Of a stretch of DNA of 64,000 nucleotides, positions 51,620-60,969 are shown one piece after another. The notes under the pieces were generated by a model. It worked only from the letters and a program-made list of their open reading frames with translations. It had not been told where the DNA came from and did no database searches. Origin of the DNA: Halalkalicoccus sp. NIPERK01 (GTDB lineage: Archaea > Halobacteriota > Halobacteria > Halobacteriales > Halalkalicoccaceae). The first letter of the stretch is position 1; each line of letters starts with the position of its first letter. Where the stretch lies: NCBI RefSeq assembly GCF_030287405.1, contig NZ_JASVVV010000002.1, forward strand, positions 372,001 through 436,000, given 5' to 3'. The position numbers and the translations under genes are program-made.

Positions 51620-51994
51620 ATGTCCGAGGACTACAGCGCCCTCGACGTCACCGAAGCCGATCGAACCCCCTCGGCGTCGTCGGGGACCGACCACGTCGAC
51701 CTCGCCGCCGAACTGGGCTGTACGGAGATGCGCCCGAAGGTGTGGGACCTCGCACCGGGCGACGCGATGAGTTACCACCGACAGCGCGAACAGGAGGAGC
51801 TCTACTACGTGCTCTCCGGACCCGCCAGGATCCGAATCGGCGACGACCGTCTCGACGTCAGCGAGGGAACCGCGATCAGAATCCCGCCCGAAACGCCGCG
51901 GCAGGTGTTCAACGACACCGAGGAGGACCACCGCTGGCTGATCGTGGGCGCGCCGCCGGCCGAGAACGACGGCGAGGTCATCGGGGAGGACTGA
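51620..51994 (+). CDS. cupin domain protein
   Basis: A 124-residue single cupin: 'MSYHRQREQEELYYVLSGPA' carries the first metal-binding motif (H-x-x-x-x-E equivalent) and 'GTAIRIPPETPRQVFNDTEE' the second, with His replaced by Gln at the end. It might bind a metal or simply be a small-ligand beta-barrel; no activity can be assigned. The next gene starts two bases after its stop. Confidence 0.85.
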   Translation: MSEDYSALDVTEADRTPSASSGTDHVDLAAELGCTEMRPKVWDLAPGDAMSYHRQREQEELYYVLSGPARIRIGDDRLDVSEGTAIRIPPETPRQVFNDTEEDHRWLIVGAPPAENDGEVIGED

Positions 51995-51996
51995 GG

Positions 51997-52200
51997 ATGG
52001 ACAGGCGATGTCCCGACTGCGGCGTGACGATGGACACCGGAACGCTCGTCAGCTCGGTCGACCGCGAGGCGGTGAAGCTCCGGACCGACGAGTCGGCCGG
52101 CGGCGTGCTCGGAAAGCTCGGGATGAAGGAAACGCTCCCGGTCGACGCGTGGGCCTGCCCGGAGTGCGGGCTGGTCCGGCTGTACGCCGAGTCGGAGTAG
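51997..52200 (+). CDS. 67-residue zinc-ribbon protein
   Basis: A short protein 'MDRRCPDCGVTMDTGTLVSS' ... 'ACPECGLVRLY' with two CPxCG knuckles, one at each end of a beta-rich insert, as in PF20097-like zinc ribbons. It is preceded by 'ggaggactgagg', a good ribosome-binding sequence, and follows the cupin gene by two bases, so it is in that operon. Role unknown. Confidence 0.78.
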   Translation: MDRRCPDCGVTMDTGTLVSSVDREAVKLRTDESAGGVLGKLGMKETLPVDAWACPECGLVRLYAESE

Positions 52201-52248
52201 TCGGGATGAACCCGACACGGTTTTGACGATCACGGACGATCCACGGAT

Positions 52249-54891
52249 ATGACAGAGGGCGGAATCGTCGGGGAGTTCCTCTCGCTCAAGGAGGGGACCG
52301 ACGCCGATCTGCTGGCGATGCAGTGTGGGGATTTCTACGAGTTCTTCGCCGACGACGCCGAACTGGTGGCGGAAGAACTCGATCTGCGAGTGTCGACGAA
52401 GTCCTCGCACGGCTCGTCGTACCCGATGGCGGGCGTTCCCCTCTCGGAGCTGACGCCCTACCTGAAGGCGCTGGTCGAGCGGGGCTACCGGGTGGCGGTC
52501 GCCGATCAGTACGAGACCGAGGACGGGCACGCCCGCGAGATCACGCGCGTGGCGACGCCGGGCACCCTCATCGAGACGAGCGACGACGACGCCCGCTACC
52601 TCGCGGGGATCGTCCGCGTCGCCGACGAGTGTTACGGACTGGCGTTCGCGGAGGTCACGACCGGGCGCTTTCTGGTCACGCGGATCGAGGGCGAGGACGC
52701 GACGGCGCGCGCGATCACCGAGTGCTATCGGTACGATCCCGTCGAGATCCTGCCAGGGCCCGACCTCGGGGAGGACGAGGACTTTCTCGACGCGCTCTCG
52801 GAGCGAACCGACGCGGAGGTGACGCTCCACGAGAAAAACGCCTTCGCGCCCGGGGCGGCGACCCACACGACGAGGGAGCAGTTCGGCCGCGAGACGCTGT
52901 CGAGCCTCGGACTGGAGTCGGAGGGCCCGGAGGTCAGGGCGGCCGGCGCGGTGCTCTCGTACGTCGAGGAGACCGGGCTGGGGGTGCTCCCCTCGATGAC
53001 GCGACTCCAGCCCTACGGCGCCGACGACTTCGTCTCGTGTGACGTCACCACCCAGCGCAACCTCGAACTCACGGAGACGATGACGGGCGCGGGCCAGTCG
53101 CTGTTCGAGACGGTCGACCACACCGTTACGAGCGCGGGCGGTCGGCTGCTGAAGGAGTGGCTCGGGCGACCCCGGCGGTCGCTCGGCGAGCTTCACCGGC
53201 GGCAAGACGGCGTTGGGGCGCTCTGCGAGCGTGCGCTCGCCCGCGAGGACCTCCGTGACCTCCTCGGAGAGGCCTACGACCTCGAACGACTGGCGAGCCG
53301 TGCGACACACGGCAGCGCCGACGCCCACGCCCTCCTGAGAGCGCGCGACAGCCTCGCGGTCCTCCCGAAGGTCGCCGACCTGATCGGGGGCGACGACCGG
53401 CTCGCGGAGTCGCCGCTGTCGGGGATCGTCGACCGGCCCGACCGCGAGGCCACGAGGGAACTCCACGACGCGCTGGCGGCGGCGCTCGCGGACGATCCGC
53501 CCAAGACGCTGCGCGAGGGCGGGCTGATCGAGCGGGGTTACGACGCCGACCTCGACGAGTTGGTCGATCGCCACGAGGCCGCCTTGGAGTGGATCGAGAA
53601 CCTCGGGAGGCGGGAGAAAGAGGAACACGGGATCACCCACCTGCAGGTCGACCGCAACAAAACCGATGGATATTACATCCAGGTCGGAAAGAGCGAGGCC
53701 GAGGACGTTCCGGAGGAGTACCGCCAGGTCAAGACGCTGAAGAACTCGGTTCGGTTCACCACCGACGCGCTCGAAGAACGCGAGCGCGAGATCCTCAGAC
53801 TCGAGGAGGCCCGCGGCGAACTGGAGTACGAACTGTTCTGCGAACTCCGCGAGCGCGTCGCCGACCGTGCGAACGTGCTCCAGGACGCCGGTCGGGCGAT
53901 CGCCGAACTCGATTCGCTCGCGAGCCTCTCGACCCACGCGGTCGAGAACCGCTGGGTTCGTCCCGAACTCGAGGAATCGAAGGAACTCGACGTCGAGGCG
54001 GGTCGCCACCCGGTCGTCGAGCGGACGACGGAGTTCGTCCCGAACGACCTCTCCCTAACTGGCGACCGCGAGTTCCTGATCGTCACCGGCCCGAACATGA
54101 GCGGGAAATCGACCTACATGCGCCAGGTCGCGCTGATCGTCCTCCTCGCACAGGTCGGGAGCTTCGTGCCCGCCGAGCGGGCGAAAATCGGCCTCGTCGA
54201 CGGGATCTACACCCGCGTGGGCGCGCTCGACGAACTCGCACAGGGGCGCTCTACCTTCATGGTCGAGATGCAGGAGCTCTCGAACATCCTGCACTCGGCC
54301 ACGGAGGACTCGCTCGTGATCCTCGACGAGGTCGGCCGCGGGACGGCGACCTACGACGGCATCTCGATCGCGTGGGCGACGACCGAATATTTGCACAACG
54401 AGATCCGCGCGAAGACGCTCTTCGCGACCCACTACCACGAACTGACGGCGCTCGCCGATCACTTGGAGCGGGTCGAGAACGTCCACGTAGCAGTGGATGA
54501 CACGGGAGAGGACGTCACCTTCCTGCGGACGATCCGCGGGGGGCCGACGGACCGGTCCTACGGGGTCCACGTCGCGGATCTGGCGGGCGTTCCGGAACCG
54601 GTCGTCTCGCGGTCGCGGGACGTGCTCGATCGCCTCCGCGCGGAGAAGGCAATCGAGGCGAGGGGCGGTAGCGAGACGACCCAGCAGGTCGTCTTCGACG
54701 TGGGTTCGGGCCGGATGAAAACGGCCTCCGCCGACGGCGGAGCGGGCGGATCGGACGAGGAAGCCGGGGGGTCGATCGACCCCGAGACCGAGGCCGTCCT
54801 CTCGGAGCTCTCCGGGGTGGAGCTCGCGGACGTCTCGCCGATCGAGCTGATGACGCGGGTTCAGGAGTGGCAGGGGAGGCTGCGCGAATGA
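52249..54891 (+). CDS. mutS: DNA mismatch repair protein MutS
   Basis: An 880-residue MutS. The N-terminal mismatch-binding domain contains 'MQCGDFYEFFADDAELVAEE' with the conserved GDFYE. The connector, core (long helical levers, about 330-560) and clamp follow. The ATPase has 'GPNMSGKST' at about 614, 'LVILDEVGRGTATYDGISIA' (Walker B/signature) and 'FATHYHELTAL'. After the ATPase is a short low-complexity linker ('SADGGAGGSDEEAGG') and a C-terminal helical tail. Its TGA overlaps the mutL ATG, forming a mutS-mutL operon. Confidence 0.98.
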   Translation: MTEGGIVGEFLSLKEGTDADLLAMQCGDFYEFFADDAELVAEELDLRVSTKSSHGSSYPMAGVPLSELTPYLKALVERGYRVAVADQYETEDGHAREITRVATPGTLIETSDDDARYLAGIVRVADECYGLAFAEVTTGRFLVTRIEGEDATARAITECYRYDPVEILPGPDLGEDEDFLDALSERTDAEVTLHEKNAFAPGAATHTTREQFGRETLSSLGLESEGPEVRAAGAVLSYVEETGLGVLPSMTRLQPYGADDFVSCDVTTQRNLELTETMTGAGQSLFETVDHTVTSAGGRLLKEWLGRPRRSLGELHRRQDGVGALCERALAREDLRDLLGEAYDLERLASRATHGSADAHALLRARDSLAVLPKVADLIGGDDRLAESPLSGIVDRPDREATRELHDALAAALADDPPKTLREGGLIERGYDADLDELVDRHEAALEWIENLGRREKEEHGITHLQVDRNKTDGYYIQVGKSEAEDVPEEYRQVKTLKNSVRFTTDALEEREREILRLEEARGELEYELFCELRERVADRANVLQDAGRAIAELDSLASLSTHAVENRWVRPELEESKELDVEAGRHPVVERTTEFVPNDLSLTGDREFLIVTGPNMSGKSTYMRQVALIVLLAQVGSFVPAERAKIGLVDGIYTRVGALDELAQGRSTFMVEMQELSNILHSATEDSLVILDEVGRGTATYDGISIAWATTEYLHNEIRAKTLFATHYHELTALADHLERVENVHVAVDDTGEDVTFLRTIRGGPTDRSYGVHVADLAGVPEPVVSRSRDVLDRLRAEKAIEARGGSETTQQVVFDVGSGRMKTASADGGAGGSDEEAGGSIDPETEAVLSELSGVELADVSPIELMTRVQEWQGRLRE
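54726..54742 (+). repeat. 7-bp-stem hairpin in the mutS linker
   Basis: 'ctccgcc' (54726-54732) pairs with 'ggcggag' (54736-54742) over a 3-base loop. It sits in the codons for the Gly/Ser/Asp-rich linker after the MutS ATPase domain, where sequence is poorly constrained. Confidence 0.4.
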
Positions 54892-56828
54892 GTCCCAAGG
54901 GACCCGAGATCCGCGCGCTCGACCCCGCGACGGTCGACAGGATCGCCGCAGGCGAGGTGGTCGAGCGGCCCGCCTCGGTCGTGAAGGAACTGGTCGAGAA
55001 CGGCCTCGACGCCGGCGCCACGGGGATCACCGTCGAGGTCGATTCGGGCGGGATCGACCGGATCCGCGTCGCGGACGACGGGGTCGGGATGAGCGAGGAG
55101 GACGTCAGAAAGGCCGTCAAACAGCACACCACGAGCAAGCTCCGGGACGTCTCGGATCTGGAGCGGGGCGTCGACACCCTGGGATTCCGCGGGGAGGCGC
55201 TGTACACCATCGGCGCGGTCTCCCGACTGGCGATCACGACCAAACCCCGCGGTTCGGAGACGGGGACGAAACTCGTCCTCGCGGGCGGCGAGGTCGAGGC
55301 CTGCGAACCCGCGGGCTGTCCCGAGGGGACCGCCGTCGAGGTGACGGACCTCTTCTACAACACGCCCGCCCGGAAGAAGTACCTCAAGCGCGAGTCGACG
55401 GAGTTCGACCACGTCAACACCGTCGTCACGCGGTACGCGCTCGCCAACCCCGACGTGCGGTTCGTCCTCGAACACAACGGTAGAGAAGTGTTCTCGACCA
55501 CGGGCCAGGGCGACCTGCGCACGGCGATCCTCTCGGTCTACGGCCGGGAGGTCGCCCGCGCGATGGTCCCGGTCGAGGGGCTCGCGGAGGGACCCCTGGA
55601 GGGGCTCTCGGGCTACGTGAGCGATCCCGAGACGACGCGCGCGAGTCCGACCTACGTCTCGACGTTCGTCAACGGACGGTACGTCCGCGCGAAGCCGGTC
55701 AGGACGGCGGTCGTCGAGGCCTACGGGACCCAGCTCGCGCCGAGTCGCTACCCGTTCGCCATCCTCGACCTCGAACTCCCGCCGGAGACGGTCGACGTGA
55801 ACGTCCACCCCCGAAAGATGGAGGTCCGCTTCGGCGAGCAGTCGGCGATCGAATCCCAGATCGAGGAGACGGTGAAGGAGACGCTGCTCGATCACGGGTT
55901 GATCCGGTCGTCTGCCCCACGGGGCCGTTCGGCCCCGGAGGAGGCGGCGGTCGCGCCTGAGTCGACGGAACCTGACGCCGAGCGCACGACCGGGGGGCGA
56001 TCCGAACCGGAGGCCGGCCGATCGTCGAGCGCGAGCGATCGAGCGGCGGGGACGGACGACCGTGTTCCCGCCCCGAACCGGGTCGACGGATCGGGCGCGG
56101 GGGATCGCTCGACGGGCCGGAACGGAGCGAACGCGCGCGGGCGGGACGCCGACCGCGACCGGCGGTTTTCGCGCCCGACGCGACAGACGACGTTCGGCGA
56201 GCCCGACGAACCGGACTACGAGCGCCTGCCCGACCTCCGGGTGCTCGGGCAGGTACAGGACACCTACGTGGTCTGTGAGGCCGACGAAGGGCTCCTCGTC
56301 GTCGACCAGCACGCCGCCGACGAGCGGGTCCACTACGAGCGCCTGCGCGAGGAACTCGGGGGCGAGACGAGCACGCAGGCACTCGTCTCGCCGGTCGAAC
56401 TCGAACTCACGGCCCGCGAGGCAGAACTGTTCGACGCCTACGAGGAGGCGCTCGCCCACGTGGGCTTTTCCGCGACCCGCGAGGGGCGGACGGTTCGCGT
56501 CGGAACCGTCCCCGCGGCCTTCGACGCGACGCTCCCGCCGGACCTCCTTCGGGACGCGCTGTCGGCGTGTATCGGCGGCGACCCCGGCGACACCGTCGAG
56601 GCGACCGTCGACGACCTCCTCGGTGATCTCGCCTGCTACCCCGCGGTCACGGGCAACACCTCGTTGACCGAGGGCTCGGTCGCCGACCTACTGGCGGCGC
56701 TCGACGGCTGTGAGAACCCCTACGCCTGCCCGCACGGCCGGCCGACGGTGGTCCGGATCGGCCGCGAGGAGCTTTCGGATCGCTTCGAGCGGGACTACCC
56801 GGGCCACGCCGAGCGCCGGGAGGACTAG
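54888..56828 (+). CDS. mutL: DNA mismatch repair protein MutL
   Basis: A 646-residue MutL. The GHKL ATPase (1 to about 335) has '[17 protein letters not shown]', '[20 protein letters not shown]', '[17 protein letters not shown]' and '[20 protein letters not shown]'. A long acidic/Arg linker (about 345-445) precedes the C-terminal domain. There the endonuclease motif DQHAx2Ex4E is intact at D473-E484 ('[12 protein letters not shown]'), along with 'ACIGGD' and '[11 protein letters not shown]'. This MutL should therefore nick DNA itself, as expected in an organism lacking MutH. It overlaps mutS by four bases. Confidence 0.97.
   Translation: MSPKGPEIRALDPATVDRIAAGEVVERPASVVKELVENGLDAGATGITVEVDSGGIDRIRVADDGVGMSEEDVRKAVKQHTTSKLRDVSDLERGVDTLGFRGEALYTIGAVSRLAITTKPRGSETGTKLVLAGGEVEACEPAGCPEGTAVEVTDLFYNTPARKKYLKRESTEFDHVNTVVTRYALANPDVRFVLEHNGREVFSTTGQGDLRTAILSVYGREVARAMVPVEGLAEGPLEGLSGYVSDPETTRASPTYVSTFVNGRYVRAKPVRTAVVEAYGTQLAPSRYPFAILDLELPPETVDVNVHPRKMEVRFGEQSAIESQIEETVKETLLDHGLIRSSAPRGRSAPEEAAVAPESTEPDAERTTGGRSEPEAGRSSSASDRAAGTDDRVPAPNRVDGSGAGDRSTGRNGANARGRDADRDRRFSRPTRQTTFGEPDEPDYERLPDLRVLGQVQDTYVVCEADEGLLVVDQHAADERVHYERLREELGGETSTQALVSPVELELTAREAELFDAYEEALAHVGFSATREGRTVRVGTVPAAFDATLPPDLLRDALSACIGGDPGDTVEATVDDLLGDLACYPAVTGNTSLTEGSVADLLAALDGCENPYACPHGRPTVVRIGREELSDRFERDYPGHAERRED
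55920..55937 (+). repeat. hairpin in the mutL linker
   Basis: 'cggggcc' (55920-55926) pairs with 'ggccccg' (55931-55937) over a 4-base loop, at the start of the disordered MutL linker. Together with the mutS and trpA hairpins it marks a habit of small palindromes in unconstrained protein segments. Confidence 0.4.
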
Positions 56829-57088
56829 GAGAGCGCCTCGTGGCCGTAGGCGTCGTCGAAGCGGGCCGAGCGACGCCGGAGACGGTCGAGCAGGCGGTAC
56901 TCGCGGTAGGCCTGCACGCCCAACAGGGGGACGGCCCCGCCGAACAGCGCCACCGCGACTGGAACGTCGAGAAGCGCCGCGCCGGCCGTCCCGAGGACGC
57001 TCCCGGCACAGAGCCCCGCGCCGGCGTACAGCCGCCGACGGGCCGCGGCGACGGCCCCAGCGCGGTCGGGGTCTCGAGTCGGTTGCAT
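56825..57088 (-). CDS. small membrane protein, 87 residues
   Basis: A short protein with an Arg-rich cytosolic start ('[19 protein letters not shown]') and two hydrophobic segments ('[20 protein letters not shown]' and '[20 protein letters not shown]'), then a basic tail. Family not recognised. Convergent with mutL, overlapping its stop by four bases; the only annotation support is frame, composition and the clean ends. Confidence 0.68.
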   Translation of the reverse strand: MQPTRDPDRAGAVAAARRRLYAGAGLCAGSVLGTAGAALLDVPVAVALFGGAVPLLGVQAYREYRLLDRLRRRSARFDDAYGHEALS

Positions 57089-57198
57089 ACGTGCGGGTAG
57101 TCGCTCCAGCGTTAAGAGGGTCCCCCAAGCGGACCGGAAGTAAAACCGCGCGACGGGGAAGTAGCGGGGACTTTTGGCCTCGCGCGCGAAGGGCGACC

Positions 57199-58152
57199 AT
57201 GACCGACCTCGTGACCTTCGGCGAGACGATGTTGCGCCTCTCGCCGCCGGGCAACGAACGCCTCGAGACGACGACCGAACTCGACGTGCGAGCGGCGGGC
57301 GCCGAGAGCAACGTCGCGGTCGCCGCCGCCCGGCTAGGTGCCGACGCCGTCTGGACCTCGAAACTGCCGGACTCGCCGCTCGGCCGGCGCGTCACGAGCG
57401 AACTCGAGAGCTACGGTCTCGAGACCGACCCCGTCTGGAGCGACGGGGGCAGACAGGGCACCTACTACGTCGAGTTCGCCGGCGAGCCGCGGGGAACCGA
57501 CGTGATCTACGACCGGGCGGACGCCGCAGTGACGACCGCGCACGCCGAGGAACTCCCGACCGAGCGGATCCGCGATGCGGGGTGGTTCTACACGAGCGGG
57601 ATCACGCCCGCGCTTTCCGACACCCTCGAAGAAACCACCGAGACGCTCCTGTGGAGCGCACAGGACGCGGGAACGCGGACGGCGTTCGACCTGAACTACC
57701 GGAGCAAGCTCTGGTCGCCCGCGGCGGCCCGCGAGACGCTGACGGGACTGTTCGATCGCATCGACGTCCTCGTGACCGCCGAGCGCGACGCGAGGAACGT
57801 CCTCGGGGCCGAGGGCGACCGCGAGGGGATCGCCCGCGGGTTGGCCGACGAATGGGGCTTCGAGACGGTCGTGCTCACGCTCGGGGCGGAGGGCGCGCTC
57901 GCGTACCACGGTGGCGAGGTGATCGAACAGCCCGCCGTCGAGACGGAGACCCACGATCCCATCGGTACCGGCGACGCCTTCGTCGGCGCGTTCCTCGCGC
58001 GGCGGATCGCCGGTGGCGACGTCGGGGAGGCGCTCGAGTACGGGGCGGCGACCGCGGCGCTCAAACGGACCATCCCGGGCGACATCGCCGTCGTCACGCC
58101 CGCGGAGGTCGAGCGGGTGATCGACGCGGCGGGAAGCGGGATCTCGCGGTAG
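57199..58152 (+). CDS. kdgK: PfkB-family sugar kinase, probable 2-keto-3-deoxygluconate kinase
   Basis: A 317-residue ribokinase-type kinase. The start '[20 protein letters not shown]' and '[20 protein letters not shown]' (PfkB signature 1 region), '[17 protein letters not shown]' and '[20 protein letters not shown]' (signature 2, catalytic Asp and anion hole) are clear. The '[11 protein letters not shown]' opening and 'DLNYRSKLW' resemble KDG kinase of the semi-phosphorylative Entner-Doudoroff pathway used by haloarchaea for glucose. The exact substrate remains an inference. ATG 57199 was chosen over the longer frame. Confidence 0.87.
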   Translation: MTDLVTFGETMLRLSPPGNERLETTTELDVRAAGAESNVAVAAARLGADAVWTSKLPDSPLGRRVTSELESYGLETDPVWSDGGRQGTYYVEFAGEPRGTDVIYDRADAAVTTAHAEELPTERIRDAGWFYTSGITPALSDTLEETTETLLWSAQDAGTRTAFDLNYRSKLWSPAAARETLTGLFDRIDVLVTAERDARNVLGAEGDREGIARGLADEWGFETVVLTLGAEGALAYHGGEVIEQPAVETETHDPIGTGDAFVGAFLARRIAGGDVGEALEYGAATAALKRTIPGDIAVVTPAEVERVIDAAGSGISR

Positions 58153-58207
58153 GACGGGAGTGACACGAACGGGGAACGGATAAAACGAACGCGCTCGAAG
58201 GAGGGGT

Positions 58208-59602
58208 ATGACCCACGTCGCGATCGTCGGTGCCTACGGGAGCGCCGGCGTCGCCGTCGCACGGTCGCTCGCCGATAGGGACGTCGAGTTGACGCTGATC
58301 GACGACGGCGACCCTGGCGGCGGCCTCTGCATCCTCAGGGGGTGTATGCCCTCGAAGGCGGTGCTCTCCGCGGGCGCACACCGGTTCCAAACGCGTCACG
58401 ACGACCGGCTCTCGGGGATCCCCGAGGTCGACCTCTCGGCCGTCGTCGAGCGGAAGGACGAACAGGTGCTTGGCTTCGCCGAACACCGCCGCGAGGCGGT
58501 CCACGACCTCGCCGAACGCGAGAACGTCGAGTTCGTCCACGACACCGCGCGGTTCGTCGATTCGCAGACGCTCGCGGTCGGCGACCGCGAGATCGAGGCC
58601 GACTACGTCGTGATCGCGACCGGTTCGACGGTGAACGTCCCCGACCTCCCCGGGATGGACGAGGTCGACCCAGTGACGAGCGCGGAGGTGCTCGATTCGA
58701 CCGAGTACGGGGAGTCGGGGATCGTCATGGGTTTCGGCTACATCGGGCTCGAACTCGTGCCCTACCTCTCCGAGGCGGCGGGGATGGAGCTGACGGTCAT
58801 CGAACACGACGAACGACCGATCGACGAGGCGCCTCCCGAGTACGGTGACGCCCTGCTGGAGCTCTACCGCGAGGAGTTCGGGATCGAGATCCTCACGAAC
58901 GCGAGGGAACGCTCGGTCGAGCCGACGGCCGAGGGGGGCGTCCGCATGGAGGTCGAACGCGCAGGCGAGGTCGAGACGATCGAGGCCGATCAGCTCTTCA
59001 CCTTCACGGGCCGGAAGCCGAACCTCGACGGGCTGGGAATCGAGAACACGGACCTCTCGCCCGAGGAGGGCTGGGTCGAGGCGACGATGCAGGCACGGGA
59101 CGATCCTCGAACCTTCGTCGTCGGGGACGCGAACGGCCGCGAGCCGATCCTGCACGTCGCCAAGGAGCAGGGGTTCCGGGCGGCGGAGAACGTCGTCGCC
59201 CACAGCGAGGAGCGCGACCTCGAGCCCTACGAGAACGTCCACCACCACGTGATCTTCAGCGGGCTGGGCGTGTACCCGTTCGTCCGCGTGGGCCACACCG
59301 CGGCGAGCGCCCGCGAGGCCGGCTACGACCCCATCGAAGTCACTCGAAAGGCCGCGGACGACGGCGTGTTCGAGGTGAAGGACGTGCCCGAGGGGCTGGC
59401 GACGCTCGTGGTCGCGCGGGACGGCACCGTGATCGGCTATCAGGCGCTGCACCACCACGCCGACTCGATGGCCAAGACGATGCAGATCGTGATCGAACTC
59501 GGCCTGGACGTCCGCGACCTCCCCGACCGGGCGTACCACCCGACGCTCCCGGAGATCCTCGACGGCCTCTTTCGCGAGGCCAGCGCCCGAATCGATGAAT
59601 GA
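58208..59602 (+). CDS. disulfide flavoprotein (dihydrolipoamide dehydrogenase-like)
   Basis: A 464-residue class I pyridine-nucleotide disulfide oxidoreductase. FAD motif 'VAIVGAYGSAGVAVARSLAD'; redox pair C41/C46 in 'GLCILRGCMPSKA' (C-x4-C); NAD motif 'IVMGFGYIGLELVPYLSEAA'; second FAD motif 'TFVVGDANGREPILHVAKEQ'; and C-terminal 'AYHPTLPEILDGL' with the His-Glu base. Not next to any 2-oxoacid dehydrogenase complex, so it could instead be a mercuric- or thiol-disulfide reductase relative. The first glycine motif is a variant (G-x-Y-G-S-x-G). Confidence 0.88.
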   Translation: MTHVAIVGAYGSAGVAVARSLADRDVELTLIDDGDPGGGLCILRGCMPSKAVLSAGAHRFQTRHDDRLSGIPEVDLSAVVERKDEQVLGFAEHRREAVHDLAERENVEFVHDTARFVDSQTLAVGDREIEADYVVIATGSTVNVPDLPGMDEVDPVTSAEVLDSTEYGESGIVMGFGYIGLELVPYLSEAAGMELTVIEHDERPIDEAPPEYGDALLELYREEFGIEILTNARERSVEPTAEGGVRMEVERAGEVETIEADQLFTFTGRKPNLDGLGIENTDLSPEEGWVEATMQARDDPRTFVVGDANGREPILHVAKEQGFRAAENVVAHSEERDLEPYENVHHHVIFSGLGVYPFVRVGHTAASAREAGYDPIEVTRKAADDGVFEVKDVPEGLATLVVARDGTVIGYQALHHHADSMAKTMQIVIELGLDVRDLPDRAYHPTLPEILDGLFREASARIDE

Positions 59603-59640
59603 AATATATGATTTAGTATATTTATAGGTATATTCAATAC
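59603..59640 (+). promoter_or_regulatory. AT-rich promoter of the acidic lipoprotein gene
   Basis: An almost pure A/T stretch ('aatatatgatttagtatatt', then 'tataggtatattcaa') precedes the ATG at 59674 by 34-71 bases. Several overlapping TATA boxes are possible; the transcript probably has a leader of 10-25 bases. Confidence 0.6.
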
Positions 59641-59673
59641 CCCGGTAGTGTAGCGTATCGGTACAGCACGACT

Positions 59674-60666
59674 ATGTTCGACTATTTCGGCAGGAGACAC
59701 CTGTTAGCACTCGTCTGTGCGCTGTTGGTGCTCACGGCGGGATGCACCGACGCCGGTTCGGACGGCGAGGCGCCGATCGACGAACCCGATACGGCGGAAG
59801 CGGGCGTCGACGCCGACGAGGAGGCCGGCGATGGCGGCGGAACGACCAGGGAGACCGAGAGCGACGCGGACGAGACGGCTGACGGTGACGACTCCGGGCC
59901 CGACGGGTCGGGTTCGGACGACGCGAACGACGCGAACGACGCGAGCGACGGAGGGAGTGCGGACGACCCCGACGAGACGTCGGACGAGTCGGGCGGTAGC
60001 GACGCCGACGGCGGGGAGACGACCGCCGCGGACGACGGATCGAACGCCGGCGATTCCGGTACGGAGGACGCGAGCGACGAGGGGTCCGACGGCTCCGACG
60101 CCGAGGAGCCCGCCGAGGGGGGCGAATCGGGCGGTGAATCCGACGCCGACGGCGAAACGCCCACCGAGAACGGTTCGGACGGGGCCGAGGAGACGAGCGA
60201 ACCGCCGGCGTTCCTCGGGAGCGACCCGTCGCCGGAGGTGCTCCACGAGTTCCCCGGTCACGCGGGTCCCTCGGCGGGGAGCCCCGACGTCTCCGACGCC
60301 GAGGACGTCGAGGCCGAACTCGCGGCGCAGGGCGTGGACGTGCGCTCCGTCGAGGACGACGGAACCGTCAGGGTCGAGTACGCGACGAGCGCCGAGGACG
60401 GCTGGGAGCCCGCGATCGACGAGATGGGCGCGGTCTCGGCGGCGTTCTGGGGACTGGTCGACTCCGGCCACGACGCGAGCGCGGTCGAGGCGACCGTGAC
60501 CGACGACGAGGGCCGGACGCTCTACACCTACCGGATCGAGCGCGCGTGGCTGACCGACTATCTCGAACGGGTCGAGGCGATCGAGAACGGCACGGCGACC
60601 TCGCCGGCCGATCCGAGCGAGGAGTACGCCGAGACGGTCTGGACGACGGTCGACGTCGAGGTCTGA
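59674..60666 (+). CDS. lipoprotein with long acidic linker, function unknown
   Basis: A 330-residue secreted protein. The signal 'FGRRHLLALVCALLVLTAGC' ends in a lipobox (Cys about 24). Residues about 25-185 are almost only D/E/S/G/T/A, partly built from tandem 'gacgcgaac' repeats (59920-59946). The last about 145 residues form a compact globular domain ('LHEFPGHAGPSAGSPDVSDA', 'VRVEYATSAEDGWEPAIDEM', 'TYRIERAWLTDYLERVEAIE'). The acidic spacer would hold that domain away from the membrane in high salt. Domain family not recognised with certainty. Confidence 0.88.
   Translation: MFDYFGRRHLLALVCALLVLTAGCTDAGSDGEAPIDEPDTAEAGVDADEEAGDGGGTTRETESDADETADGDDSGPDGSGSDDANDANDASDGGSADDPDETSDESGGSDADGGETTAADDGSNAGDSGTEDASDEGSDGSDAEEPAEGGESGGESDADGETPTENGSDGAEETSEPPAFLGSDPSPEVLHEFPGHAGPSAGSPDVSDAEDVEAELAAQGVDVRSVEDDGTVRVEYATSAEDGWEPAIDEMGAVSAAFWGLVDSGHDASAVEATVTDDEGRTLYTYRIERAWLTDYLERVEAIENGTATSPADPSEEYAETVWTTVDVEV
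59920..59946 (+). repeat. three tandem 9-bp units
   Basis: Units 'gacgcgaac', 'gacgcgaac' and 'gacgcgagc' encode part of the Asp/Ala/Asn-rich linker of the lipoprotein. Length variation between strains would be expected here. Confidence 0.6.
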
Positions 60667-60880
60667 GCGGACGGTTCTTTCGATCCTAATAGGGGTTGTC
60701 GTAGAGGTCCATAGATTTCCTGCGCGGGGATCGATCCGCGGCGTCGGCTCTCGGGGATCGAGATATCCGGGTGGCTACGAGAATCCCTATAACACCCCGT
60801 GGCGGTGCGGTGGCCGCCACGAGCGCGGGCGGCACGTTCGTCGCCCGTGCGAGTGGGGCGGGGAAGGGCTGGCCTACCGA

Positions 60881-60908
60881 GCGAGCGATTTCGATCGAAA
60901 TCGCTCGC
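60881..60908. repeat. 28-bp perfect palindrome
   Basis: 'gcgagcgatttcga' is followed directly by its exact reverse complement, so every base pairs and there is no loop. It sits in the gap between two convergent genes. A perfect uninterrupted palindrome of this length is far beyond chance in 64 kb. Possible roles: a bidirectional terminator stem, a protein-binding site, or a repeat-family member. Confidence 0.85.
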
Positions 60909-60925
60909 AAGCGGTCCTGGCGGAC

Positions 60926-60969
60926 ATAAAAAGGGCGAGCGAGGTGCGCCAGCACCGAGCGAGGGCTTT
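60926..60969 (-). terminator. terminator of the ferredoxin-reductase-like gene
   Basis: Immediately after the minus-strand stop (60970) comes 'gcgagcgag...gtgc gcca gcac...', a weak hairpin, and then on the minus strand the T-rich 'ctttttatg'. It is a plausible intrinsic-like terminator. Confidence 0.45.

Larger units (their letters stand above)
60667..60969. other. 303-base convergent intergenic region
   Basis: This lies between the lipoprotein gene (+) and the ferredoxin-reductase-like gene (-). It holds: a possible eight-residue minus-strand frame 'MDLYDNPY' (60686-60712), too short to trust; a 7-bp hairpin 'gtggcgg'/'ccgccac' near 60800-60820; the 28-bp perfect palindrome at 60881-60908; and, near 60926-60965, direct copies of 'gcgagcgag' around a 'gtgc'/'gcac' hairpin with a minus-strand T-tract ('ctttttatg'). 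No gene is convincing. Confidence 0.6.

Noticed and set aside
59641-59673. tRNA-like stretch 'ggtagtgtagcgtatcggta' before the acidic lipoprotein
   Set aside because: It resembles a D-arm, but there is no matching acceptor, anticodon stem or T-loop, and the ATG of a real gene follows at once.
60686-60712. Eight-residue minus-strand frame 'MDLYDNPY'
   Set aside because: Far too short to support and not next to a regulated gene on that strand; noted only as content of the gap.
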